In this document: positions 1-11,633 of the stretch, one piece after another
Position numbering within the stretch: the first letter of the stretch is position 1
How the letters are laid out: every line of letters starts with the position of its first letter
Source: Anseranas semipalmata
Taxonomy: Eukaryota; Chordata; Aves; Anseriformes; Anseranatidae
Assembly: GCA_013399115.1 (NCBI GenBank)
Contig: VXAA01004252.1
Span: 124,001-188,000 of the forward strand
Direction of reading: 5' to 3'
Length of the DNA: 64,000 nucleotides
The notes under the pieces: model-generated
Databases searched by the model: none
Told to the model about the DNA's origin: nothing
Seen by the model: the letters and a program-made list of their open reading frames with translations, nothing else
Made by a program: the position numbers and the translations under genes

Positions 1-3000
1 GAAAGGAATGATCTTGAGTTTTCAAAGTCAACATGGCAAGTACAAGCACTTAGGCACAAGTACTAAGAATTACTGCTGCATCTTACAATATTTCACTAGA
101 AAACCAGTAATGAAGATGATCTGCATAGTTAATCACAATTCACAAGCCAGAAAATTGCTGTGCAACAGAACAGATCAGAGGCTAATATTTCTATTAGGGC
201 TGAAAAAGTATTTGTGTCATTATAGACACCCCATGCAATTCTGTTTTTTCGTGCTCAAAAAAGATAACCTAAAGCCAGAAAAGCAGGACGACTGAATTCC
301 ACTGAGAAGATATGGGGCAAGATATGTATGTCGAAGAGGCAGACATGAAAGGGATTACGTGGTGCAGGTGTCTGCAAGACAGCTTGAATACAGAGAAAGT
401 CTCTCACATGATGTGCTCTTACGTATCCCCCAAAGACTATCAGCAAAACATCATGTAAATTGAAGAATAATGGTGAGATAGAAAGAGACAAAAATCATTA
501 GAGCTGATGCACATATTTGTGCTTTGTGGTACCATGAACCCTGAAATTAGAGTAAAGACAGACACTTTCTACCCTGACTGTTCTGTACCGTTCTGCTTCT
601 CAAGCCATCTTTGTGCTTGTTTTGTTGTATATTGTCAATATTATGTACACGATACAATAACTACATTTGAAAGCAGGCAGTTGCTCCTTTAAATTGACTT
701 GAAATTTACATAAGACTGAAATACACAGTCTTTTTTATTCTGTTGAATTTTGAATAAATTAATTGCAGGCTTCTTTCTCACGTAGAGAAAAACTTTTTTC
801 TTCTGTGTTCTAATCAGTTTCAGTAACTTTGGAACCAGCAGAAGAAACTGCTACAGACACCTACTCCATGCCATTCTTCAGTTTAAAATACACCAGCTCC
901 CACTACAGGAGCATGTCCCCAAGCTTCACATGTGAACAGCTGCTTTACTTAGTGCCACTTCTTTCATCTAAGGGGGACAAACATCCCAATAACAACATGA
1001 GAAACCAAAGGGAATATCAAATACAGTTTTACACGGCTGTATTATAAGGCAGCATGCTCTCAGCCATTTCTTTTGAAAGCCAGTCTGTGTGGCATAATCA
1101 AATGCTCATTGTTAATTATCCTCTTAAAAGCAAGACACTTTTTAGGAGGAACTGGAGCTCTTTTAAGACATTTGCCCTACTAGTTAGTTTATGCTTCTGA
1201 GTGGTACTGGCCTCCAAGACTGAAAAGGCCATTCCTGTCCCAAGGATTTGGGGCAAATTTGAGAGCCAAGCCTGAAAAATGTAAGGCCTGTTCAGGTGGA
1301 CAAGTGCTTTAAAAAGCACCATCAGCTGAAGCGGCCTAACCGCGCCGAGTGACAGATCCTCTCCTGATGTGGCTTACAGAAGGACCGGTCTGTGGGAGCG
1401 GGTCTTGAGCATTGCTCTCTCTAACTTATCTTTCCTTCTCTTTCCTTCTCTGGAGATATTCAAGACCCGTCTAGACGCCTACCTGTGCAGCCTGCTCTAG
1501 GGAACCTGCTGTGGCAGGGGGGTTGGACCCGATGATCTCTGGAGGTCCCTTCCAACCCCTACAATTCTGTGAATCTGTGAATCTGTGACTACTTTAAAGC
1601 TAGGCTACTGCAAATGACACAGTATCCTTGCCTCATGCAAAACAGTGCAAGTGAGAAGATAAGCTAGTGCTGCTGAGGCCTAAGTGGCCCATTTAGTTAC
1701 CCTTTAGAAGCACTGTAAGCTGGTTTCTGGATTTATACCAAGGTTTTCCTCTTCCATGACAGGTGAAAAAGCATCATCTTTTCATCCTGCAGTCTGTCTC
1801 ACTGCGGCACTGACAGTCTGGGTTCATCAGATAAATCACAGTCCATTTCAAATTTTTCTTTAACTGTATTAATCCAAGTGTATCATGCCAATTAAGCTAG
1901 ATGATAAGCAACATGCAGCTGAAAGAATTATTTATGTTACTTATTATCTGGAACACTGCCTCCAAAAATTACAATCATATTTGGAAAGTTTTGATAATCA
2001 GGTAATTAAACTAGAGAGGCATTAGCTAAAATAAATGATGTTGCGTTTCCTACATCAGAAAACCTCAAATTTCAAATTATTTTAATGAAAAACAAGCCTA
2101 TAAAAATTATGGAATTTTCTTATGAACAAAATCAATTAACTGAAAAGGAAAATGGTACTACAAGGAGATTTAGCCCCTTTATTTCATTATCCCCATTAAC
2201 TCTCTTGAAAACTACTTGCTGCACCTTTGGTCTAATACTGAACAATTATCTATTTGTCTTGAGAAAAAAACATGAGCTTGATCAAGGAGATGGACATAGG
2301 AATCAGTTTGGTTGATGAAAAACTTCTGTCAAACTCAGTGATTTTGTCTGCAGGAAGAAGTTGTCTCTATAATTTGTAAGTGCACTGTGTTCAACTTAGC
2401 CATCCTTTGTCCAAACAGCAAAACCTCTAAAGCGGTTTCTTGTCATTCCCTTTTCCTTGATGCCTACAATCCACAGTCAGATGAGATATCTTTTACTACA
2501 AAATCTGTTGTAATTTAATTGTTCAAATTAACTACTGCCTCAGGCACTTCAGAATGGTAGTTTCATTTGTCCATGTTTTTAAACATATTCTTGTACTGAA
2601 ACAAGAAAAATAGTTTCATGCAAAGTAACTAAATCACAAAGCTCATACATTTGACATGGCAAATTCTTCATTAGCTCTAAATAAAATAATTGCCAATTCA
2701 GACACATTTTCGCTGCACAGAAATGACTGAAGGGGCTGAGGTGAGGTAAGAATGAGCTAGAGGAACTTATTGCAAAAGTGTGATGCCATCATTGTCAGAA
2801 GGGACTAGCTCTGCCGTTTGTCCACATTCAGTTGCACTTTAAGGAAGTGCAAGTTTTGTACATTTGAACAGGCCACACACCGTATCACATACCCTGCAGG
2901 TTTGCACAACTGACGGTGGCTGTGCAACTACAGGAGGTGCCAGAGTGTGCCCTGCCAAGTGGTGAGCTTGGACAGAACAGGGGAGGTACCAGAAGCAGAA

Positions 3001-3308
3001 GGATGAAAATGCTAGGAGAAATCTTGGGTCAGCATGACAGCTGCACATTAATCTGTTGTGCTCAGCCTATATCTATTTATTCACTGACATTATGTTTATT
3101 TATTCACTGGAAAACACATTCAATTTGCTTTTGGAGGAATCAGACGTATGTGTTATTGCTCTTGGAACATTACTTTTGTGCCTTCACACCACACTATCCT
3201 TTGTAATTCTTACAAATGCTAGTGGCAAGGGGAAAGGTCAGTGAAACCAGATTCTTTCCATTAAAATACCAGGCTGTCTAAAACTGTCAATTTGCTAGGT
3301 TAACTTAC
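1..3308 (-). other. Intron, incomplete, downstream of ACAD exon C
   Basis: Non-coding sequence begins at the GTAAGT donor and runs to the window edge without an acceptor plus coding block that continues the ACAD frame. It is AT-rich, with only short open frames that I take as chance. The one recognisable element is a CR1 LINE 3' fragment at 1451-1588. A short region with several CpGs (about 1330-1400) lies just before it and may be part of the same insertion. Confidence 0.7.
1451..1588 (+). mobile_element. CR1 LINE 3' end fragment
   Basis: The segment runs from TGGAGATATTCAAGACCCGT through a GGTTGGACCCGATGATCTCT block and CCCTTCCAACCCCTAC to a terminal short tandem repeat of the form (A/T)ATTCTGTG/AATCTGTG, here three copies. 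This order is the standard 3' terminus of chicken repeat 1 (CR1) non-LTR retrotransposons, which end in 8-bp direct repeats instead of poly(A). Only the last ~140 bp are convincing, so the copy is heavily 5'-truncated and cannot encode reverse transcriptase. It lies in plus orientation, antisense to the ACAD gene. The 'CTGTG' type tail and the high identity to the usual wording suggest a bird-lineage copy. Subfamily was not determined. Confidence 0.92.
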
Positions 3309-3415
3309 TTGCGACATCTGACCCAGCTCCAGCTTCACTGATTCCCAAGCAAGCCACAAAATCTCCAGCTATAGTTGGTATGAGGAACTGCTTTTTCAAC
3401 TCATCAGAACCAAAC
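3309..3415 (-). CDS. ACAD exon C (start of middle beta domain, ACAD signature)
   Basis: This 107-nt exon completes an Arg codon with its first G, then encodes FGSDELKKQFLIPTIAGDFV followed by ACLGISEAGAGSDVA. It ends with the first base of the next codon. The stretch G-I-S-E-A-G-A-G-S-D-V-A fits the PROSITE acyl-CoA dehydrogenase signature 1 ([GAC]-[LIVM]-[ST]-E-x2-[GSAN]-G-[ST]-D-x2-[GSA]). The final position needs the following Ser, Gly or Ala codon, and a codon starting with A here would suit Ser. This region contacts FAD and the acyl-CoA in known structures. The acceptor is TTGTTGCAG and the donor CAA|GTAAGT matches consensus. 'GSDELKKQFL' is the usual family element just before the beta domain. 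The next exon was not found in the 3.3 kb below it. Confidence 0.93.
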
Positions 3416-5387
3416 CTGCAACAATACAATGAAAAGATAGAATATTAAAAGCTTTTGAAGGTAAATTTTATTTACAAGATACTTAAGAATTTTGTTTTGT
3501 GTTTTGTGACACAGTAATCAATTTGTCCATGACTAGGTGAAATCTATTCCGAAGCCGAAGACAGAAGAGACCAAAGCTATGTCCAGAAGCTATGAATCAG
3601 AGTCTTCACTGGAAGTGCAGCCACAATCATTTTAAACACGGCTTTTACAAGTATTCCAGCATCTTCCAGAGAAATGTGTGGTTCAGATGCCCTGAATCAG
3701 ATCTTTATGACTGCTGCTTTGAGAGCTATCACCTAAACAAATGTAGGCCCTAGAGAAACCTCAATGCTCCTGCACTAGTCTGCAGCCAGCCACGATTGAG
3801 GACATCCTCTCTGCGTATCTTCTGACTTTTGCACTAGCTCTTTGGTCAGTTTTAGTGGTGACTGAAAAGCTATGACACATGATAGCCACCTTCTGCAAAT
3901 ATCTGTACGTACATTATATTTATATCCCACATCTGCATTTAATTCATACAGTGAAATCCATTAGTGCTTCTTCCCAGCCATTCTTGTAGTCCCCACCAAA
4001 ATAAAAAGGGAAACAGCAAATTGTTGATGGCATTTTAACACAAAAAAGTCACTTGGACATATTATTAATTAACATGTGCTATGCACACGTTGTTTAGACT
4101 ATGATTCTAGTCAGTTTCAAAAGGAATGAGAAATACAAAACTATAGTGCTTCTTGTCAAAACAGTGACCTTTACTAGCCAAATCTGTCAGCTGATGGAAA
4201 AGAAATGCTAGGTGTATTTGATAAAACCTTCCCCCTGAGGAACCTAATCTTAATTATCACTAATGAACACCCACTTTTAAAACACCTAAAGCCAACGCTC
4301 AGGGCCACCAGCTGCCTGCCCTGAGGCATACAGGCCATGGCACTTTCCAGACAAGGAGGACCAAACATCTCTTTGAGATGCCACAAGCATCAGAAAAGCA
4401 GCATTTGGCAGTAGGGCTGCTATTTCTTTGGGGAGATGCCAAGAGCACCAAACACTCCCCTGGGAACAGGAGGAGGCTGCTGAGTCTCAGTCCCTGGGGG
4501 AAAGGAATAGGCACCCTCGGGCAGGGAAGAAGAGCACGGATAAACTGTCTGCAAAAGGACAGTTGTATCACACCCACTAGAGAAGCAATGCCTGTCTCCC
4601 CATTGTCCTTCCCCCCCAAAAGGCAGAAAAGGCTGCTGAAGGTCAGCCTGCTCTCACCCAGAGATGTCCCTTCTCCCCAGAGGGATGCCAGCAAAGAAGC
4701 TTGAAGGCTGCTGTGTAACAGTGCCTTATTTATTATTAATAAGGCTCCAGGCAACAGTGATTCCTTCCCTGAATGAGATTTTTTCGTAATGTTTAGCTGC
4801 CTTTGCCCATTCAAAATGTGGTCCACCTCGTTTCATGGTTGATTTTTTCTCAGTCAACTTCCATTGGTTTGGTCTTGCAGCTTGAATGGTGAGTTCATGA
4901 TCTTGTTCTTGAACCTCTCCTGTCCCAGCAAGAAAAAGTTCTTTGGTCGGGAGACCTCTCTTCTATGAGCAGAAATCCATAAAAGCCAAGTTTCTCCTCA
5001 GTCCCCTCTTCAGTAAGAGGCTTCTCAGGTCATCATTTCCATGAATCTCCTTAGGCTCATCAGCTGCCTAAGCAGGTTGCAGATAGCTGGGCTCTCCTTC
5101 TAAAATACTGGCACCATACTTCCAAAGGAGCAATGCCACTTTACCTAGGGCTGACCCTTTCTCTCTGCTTTCACTCTGCCACAAAACAGTCAAAGGACAT
5201 GAGAAGGCCAGAGCCCTGAGTGGGAGCTGGCAGACATATTCACTTCGTGCACACAGGCAGCTCAGCTCCTAGCTCTGTCCCTGCTGATAACAGTCACAGC
5301 TGCAATCCCAAATAAATACAAGAAGTGAGCTCGGAGTGTTTATTCCTTCTCCCAGCATACTGGGACAAAGTCCACTGGTCTGTTATG

Positions 5388-5476
5388 CAATATATATTTT
5401 TTTTATTTTTTTATTTTTCCTTAGGACATGATCAAGTACAGCCAGCTGCACACTCTTTAGAAAAAAAAAAAAAAAA
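5388..5476. repeat. A/T-rich low-complexity tract ending in A16
   Basis: A T-rich run of about 35 bases (5391-5421) lies 40 bp before an uninterrupted run of 16 A at 5461-5476. No target-site duplication or element body was recognised next to the A run, so it may be simple expansion or the tail of an unrecognised retrocopy. Confidence 0.8.
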
Positions 5477-6939
5477 GCACAACAAGAAGAAAACTTAGAT
5501 TATGAGAGGAGCTAGCAGCATTGCCTATTACGGATTTCTGGCAATGCTTACAGATGCTTAAAACTTTGCCAATCTTTAGTTATTTCAACAGAGGATTTCC
5601 ATGACAAGAACTTTCCTCAGAATAATGTTTTGCGTTTGGTATCTTTGTTTGCTTGATTTAAGTTCCAGAAAACAGTTCAGCTCTTCCCAAAAATGAGGCT
5701 GGAGAAGTTATTTTGCAATTAAAAAAATAGTCTGGCAATGCTATCTTCAGAAGATCACGCTCTGAAGGAAGCATGTGCAGCCCAGCAAATGGCTAGCTTC
5801 TGTGTTAGATATATGTTGTTTCTGTAAAATTCTACCCATCTTAAACACTTCCCAGAAAGGTATCAGGTTTGCATAAATGCAATACCCACTTCTTTCCAGT
5901 TTAACAACTCCAGCATTAGACAACTCTGTTTGCAATGAAATCTTGCTCTGGCTCAAGATAGACCAGATTACGTCTGCTTTCTGCTCTGGGGCCATACCCC
6001 AGCCTTATCATCCCTCTAAAATACACTCTGATGCACGTGCATGCCTATAGATATACACACACACAGAGTCTACAGTCAATAAGCTAGAGCTCCTTGCTGA
6101 TGTTGGGTAAACCAGAAGTCCCATGTGTGAAATTCTAACACATTAAGAGCTGCATGGAAGTGGTCCATCCTTTCTTGCTCCACACTTGGTAAGTAACATT
6201 AACAGAATGTCATGAATACAGACACAAAAATGACAGTGATATACAACCTTGTAAATTGTGGATAAAAGGTTAAAGAATTATGGTGAAATGGAGATGGAAG
6301 AACGTTTCCTTGATCCACATAGTTTTGTTTATGTGCTCTGCCAATTAGAAAATGGCAGTCAGTTTTATTAATCTCAAATACATATAAAAATATGGTTTCT
6401 GACAGGTTAGATTGCTACATTGAATGAAAATATGTCTATTGCACATCACTGTTCTGACATAATTGGGCTGATAATCACCTTGTTAAAACTGCAGATCTTA
6501 CTTTTGTTTCCTATGCTTCTGGGAGAAAAATGCTGAGATGAAGTGAATTAATTAAATCAGTAAGGGAGGTTCTGAGCAGAACTGACATCGTATGATACAT
6601 TATTAAGTGCAAATTGAAATTTTGAATATGAACAACTGCAGGCAGTTGTAACACTGCTCTCAGCATTTGATCAACTCAAGCTTTCTTGCACTGGAGCTCA
6701 CACGTTCAAGAAATATAACCCACTCCAAGGTCTCACCTGGGCTTCTAGACCACTTGAAAGGGAATATAATACTATATCCCTGAAGAGGATTAGAGGTTTT
6801 CTAAACAGTCATTTCAAGAACTGCTGTGAGAGAAAACACTGATCCTGATGCACATCAGTGTATTCAAAAGGACTGAAGCTGGACCTTAACAGTGCAGCAA
6901 CTTTAAAAGAACTACTCAACACCGAAGCAGAAATAAAGC

Positions 6940-6956
6940 AAAAAAAAAAAAAAAAA
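6940..6956. repeat. Poly(A) run, 17 bases
   Basis: An uninterrupted run of A follows AATAAAGC. The AATAAA just upstream makes it resemble the end of a retroposed transcript, but I see no coding sequence before it. Confidence 0.85.
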
Positions 6957-9475
6957 GTTTTCAGATGATCTATGCATTATTCTACGGTATGTCAAAGACA
7001 ACACAGTAATTTGCTCATGGACTTCCCAGGAATATAAAGACTTCCTTTACCCAAAGAAGGGATTCACTCTGACCTACTGTCCCTTTCCTTCTTACATACT
7101 AGCAAGAGGTGAATTTCTCCCAATTCCCTTTCTATTCTGCTCCCAGACTCAAACTATTAATAATGCAGCAGCCATGAGCCATGTGCGATGCTTTTGCTTC
7201 AGTGTAATCTTGCACAGGCATCCTACCACCTGAGGTCTAGTCCCAGCTTAGCAGCACTCTGGGTCCTCAATGTATATGAAAAGAAACACCAGAAAACAAA
7301 AGGGAAGAAATGCTCGTTACAGTCATGGTAAGAAATGCATGGCGAACAGCAGCAAGCACCCTTGGGTAGCACGGAACCCTCCTTACAATCAGTAATTTGC
7401 ATAACCTGGCTTTAAAAGAATCCGCACTGCAATCAGCTTTCTCTCTGTGAGTCCCTACTTCAGTCAAGATAAGAGACATGAAAGTTTAAAAATACCACAT
7501 TTAGAAAACTTATTTACTTTTTGTGAAAGACATCATAAGAAAAAAAAAGCAATAAGAAAAGTGCTGTGGCTCCCCGTTTTTATCAAGCCTTTAAGCTCCA
7601 GTTATTTGAAGATTTTATGAAATAAATTGCTCAGTTTGAGCTGCAGCAACATTCTGAAAAGAATACAGATGAGAAGTCCCTCTCGACTACCTGAAGAGTT
7701 CTGGTTCAGAACAATTACGTCAATCTTTTATTTATTTAGGAATGCATTTTGCACTGAAGTGCAGGTATTGTAATACAGGAGTCAAATTAAAGATTATCCT
7801 CTTCACACAATGCTGTTTTTAAGGGCTACTCATGTAGCTGGTGTCCTGCTGCTCTCACACCGGCTCTGGAGACCTCAAGGCTGCCCACCAGACAACCTGC
7901 CACCACAGCATGGCCAGGCTGTCACCACGAGCTGGAGAACCCTCAAAGGTACAGCACCAGAGTGAAGCTGTTTTGAGAAAAGTTAATCAGAAGCAGCTGC
8001 TTGACTTCATATTGCCCCATGGTGCCCATACTGCTCTGGCCAGGCTAGACCCAGAAGCTCTTTCACCACGTTTGTACCCCAGTGTGGACAACCTCTAACT
8101 TTCCACCAGGCTTATCAGCACAGGCATGGTCTCACCCAGATGTGGGCGCCCAGAAGGGCACTTATGAGACCTGGAAAAACAGAGGACAATGACCATGGGT
8201 GGTACAAATATTTCAGATCTATTCTTTCAGGCTCCTCAGCTAATAGAACTTTTCTTTATTTCTACTCAGTTCACCTGTAAATAGTCTCAGTTATAGCTCA
8301 GGGCAAGACCCGGCATGCTAACAAATTAAGTACCAAATGAGAGACAGGACAGACGACAGGAGGTTCCAAAGGAGCACAAAACCAAGTTTCCCTTATACTA
8401 TGCCCATGGGCAAGCCACCCAGCTCTCAAATAACCTCTTCTGATTTTCACCATTTTCCCACCCGATTAAGTGGATGATCCTGCTTTTCAAAACTGCTGTT
8501 CTGATCATCAGCTGCAACTTGTATCCCTTACAGCAAACAGGAAAAGAGACAGTAAAATCTTATTTTCTTTGACATTAATTCTCAGATATGCCTCTGTTCA
8601 GCATGGAGAAAGAACCTGCAATAAGTAAGCCGATGAAATAGAAAAACACTCTCTTCCCACCAAAAAATCATCACTATCCTTAGTGTCTTCCTGCAAATAA
8701 AAAGAAAAAAAAATCAAGCAAAGTTTAATGCCTACTGGTGAGATAAAAGATCTTTATGCTGATCTGGTATCACTATGGATGTGTCACACTACAGGTCTGT
8801 TTACAAGCCCAGGAAAATGTATTTCATTCACTGCCTCAGCAGAGAGCTGCTTTTTCCACTCTACTTGTAAGCATGAAAGTGAGCAAGGTATTATATCTGG
8901 AATGCATTTGAAAGATCTGACAGAGAGTTATGTTCAGTACCAGGCACATCACAGGTCAGGTCACTGTTGACAGAATATTTTGCATTTTGTTCTCAAATGT
9001 AGAAGTGCTACTGCTTCACTTGGAGGAATCTGGAAAAAATGGAGCTGTCTGGGTATCTTTCAGTGAAGCACAATTATTTTCTCCTGTATATGTCTGCACA
9101 ACAGAAGTGCATATAAATCAAAATCTTCAGGGTTGCTTCCAAGTATGACCATGAATACAACTTTCTGAAGGTTGTCAGAAAAAAAACACATAAAGAATGA
9201 AGTGAAAGGGGGCAGGACAGTGAACAGGCAAACATATGGGTGACATTTTCAAAACTACTATGCTCTTTGTAGTTTATATAATTAAAACTGTTATTACAGT
9301 GTAGTTCCCATTTAACTGAATATCTCAAAGATCTTTACTATCTAAGCCTTGCAACAGCCTCTCACTGGAGCAAAAAACCCATGGAAGTAGAAGAAATAGC
9401 ATCAGGAAACATCCTGACTTTTGATATTTTAAGACTCTGTTTTTCCAAAATTTGAAAATGTAAAAAGCTGTATAT

Positions 9476-9504
9476 TGCGTGCACGCGCGTATGCATATGT
9501 GCAT
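9476..9504. repeat. 29-nt perfect alternating purine-pyrimidine tract
   Basis: Every step from T9476 to T9504 alternates pyrimidine and purine, with a CGCGCG-containing core (9484-9489) flanked by TGCA and ATGCATATG. Such tracts can adopt left-handed Z-DNA under negative supercoiling. It sits inside the 8.1-kb intron. Any function is unproven. Confidence 0.7.
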
Positions 9505-11503
9505 CCATCCATTCAAACTACTGCATTGTCTATATATCTAACTGAGGGAACACCTGTAATTTATGTTGGCAGTGTATCTTCATGACATATCACATTCACT
9601 GAGTCAGCTCCCAGGTGCACTCATACATGCTTGACGAAAGCTGAATAAAATCCAGATTTTGGAAAGCCAATAAGAGGCTTCAGACTTCATTTTAAAAGCT
9701 CTATAGGGGATGTAGTACTGTTTACTTTGTGCATCATTGATGCATCATGTATAACAATACTTAGTGAAGATGTAAAATTTGGATTAACTCTTTGAACTTG
9801 TTTGGGACCACCACAGTACACAGGTATCTTTCAACAAACCATCCAGGATGTGAATGCAACTTGAATGTATGACCCAGGAAAAGCAGTTAGCCCTCTCCCT
9901 ATACTGCATGAAGTGAAGCTGAACCCGTGCAAAACTTCCTGTAGCAACCAGCATTCTCTTTTCAATACCAAGTTTCACTTTTACATCTTACAGTAGGACA
10001 CTGACTTAACAGTGGAAGAAATGGTAAGTTCACTAATACAGATGGAAATTCAATTACAAATTTCATCACATTAATGACATTTTCACATTCCTTTTCTTAG
10101 AACATCCACTTTAGGATTTCACTAGCACAAATGTATGTAGTTTCATTACTTTACTGAAGCAAAACAGAGCAACATAAGGCCAAAAAAACCTGCAATGGAA
10201 CAAAATTCTGTCTTTACCCACAGAATTTTTAAAACCCTGGGAATAAAAGGTTATCATGGAGGCAAGGTAGTATTCTCAGAGACTTTTAAAATACTGGTTT
10301 TATTCTCTGTTGGACTATAAATAAGCTACTGTTGCAACAGACATAATGATCTCCATGCTTTCAGCAAGCTTTTAGTGCATCACACAAAGGAGAAGAAAAC
10401 TTTTAGAAAGATTCTCATGGCTGAGACCTACAAAGTCACACGAAGCTAGAAGAATGGATGGATGGTTGTAATGGGAATAGAGTCTGAATTCCAGGCTCTA
10501 CAGTTGGATTTACAGACATTTTCATTCTGAATGAAAAAAAAATGAAAACAAACAAAAAGAAACCAACAATAAAATGCTCTTCCATGCAAATACTCCCCTC
10601 TTGTATACCTGTTTTGTGCAGAAAAAAATTCTTACTTCATCATCACTATTTGAATTTAATCCCCACCACCACCTTCCAGAGTTTTTAGGTGTATCCATAT
10701 CCCAAGGACAAACTGCTGGACCAGTGTGTCCCCTCCCTCTAGTTTTGCAAACTGCTGTTTCGATGCAGAATGTCTGTGAAGCTACTAGATGAAGATGGAT
10801 AAGATGGTAACTGCCAGTTTTATAGAGGGGAGGAAGAAAAAAAAGAGAAAAATCAGCTTCAAAAGGTGCAGGAGCCTGAGTGATAGCAAGTCATAAAAGG
10901 TGAACACTGACGCAAGCAAATGAGAAAAAGCAAGATGAGTAATTGCCTGGAATGGGTGTACTTAGGCAGCATGATACATGTATTAAATTTTTAGCAGGAC
11001 TTATACCAATCCTGATCATTATTTCTGAAAAGTAAGAGTTGGCAAGGAGCACCTTGAAAAACTGGAAAAAAGCCAGTAAATTATAAAACAGAATTAGACT
11101 TATCCTAATCATTACAACTAAATGCAGCCTGAGGAAGACTGCACTCAGATATCTGGCTAAGAAAAAAAAACACAAACATGAACATGGGATTCTGGAATTA
11201 AGACTGTTTAATTGGTTGTGGCACCACAGTTCTGTGTTTGGAAACATCATTTACTATTAAACATGGCCTGCTTTTTATTATATAATATTCTAATATTAAA
11301 AAGTGTGTATTTTCTCCCCTAAATTAACCTGTTTGAAAGACAAGTAGAGAGCACGTCCCTTTCTCAAGCATTACTGATGAGCAACTAGAACATATATCTG
11401 TGTAGTAGTGTTTTTCCTACTCTAAAACACGTGGGAGGATAGGTTTGGGGCTTAAATACACAAATTTTGGGTTTCAGGCTAAACCAAACATTCTAGAAAT
11501 TAC

Positions 11504-11633
11504 CTTGTTAAAGCAGGAGTAGCCATGCCAGCTTGCACCCCAATAGCCATAGGAATACCTCCACAGCGGATACTTCCCAGCTCTTCCGCCACGGCGATGT
11601 TATATGAGAAGTCCAAGCCCATGCCGCCATATT
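11504..11633 (-). CDS. ACAD exon B (alpha domain, YGG loop and helices)
   Basis: This 130-nt internal exon starts with the last two bases of a Glu codon, then reads YGGMGLDFSYNIAVAEELG and later CGGIPMAIGVQAGMATPALT. It ends with the first two bases of an Arg codon. 'EYGG(M/L)G' followed by 'AEELG' is a standard block of the acyl-CoA dehydrogenase N-terminal domain, where the loop helps form the acyl-CoA cavity. The acceptor is very strong, a long pyrimidine tract ending in TTTTTTTTTCCCAG. The donor is CAAG|GTAATT. Both phases match the neighbouring exons (phase 1 in, phase 2 out). It contains the first in-frame Met codons downstream of exon A, so any transcript starting inside the preceding 38-kb intron could at best make an N-truncated protein. 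Confidence 0.92.

Larger units (their letters stand above)
3416..11503 (-). other. ACAD intron between exons B and C (8.1 kb)
   Basis: This 8,088-bp intron has a GTAATT donor and a TTGCAG acceptor. I see no coding exon in it. The longest open frame (175 codons on the minus strand, 4299-4826) has no recognisable motif and overlaps an opposite-strand frame, as expected for a moderately GC-rich patch at 4.3-4.7 kb. It contains A-rich tracts at 5461-5476 and 6940-6956 and an alternating purine-pyrimidine stretch at 9476-9504. A frame at 7841-8098 (plus) looks protein-like in composition but has no recognisable family. Confidence 0.8.

Noticed and set aside
1..3308. Search for the ACAD exon following the GSDVA signature (expected 'IKT...GGKMW' region)
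   Set aside because: No minus-strand block with a suitable acceptor and that conserved wording was found, so I do not annotate one.
4299..4826. Longest open frame in the window, 175 codons on the minus strand
   Set aside because: It lies in the middle of an ACAD intron, overlaps a 108-codon frame on the other strand, and has no recognisable domain or splice context. It fits chance in a GC-richer patch.
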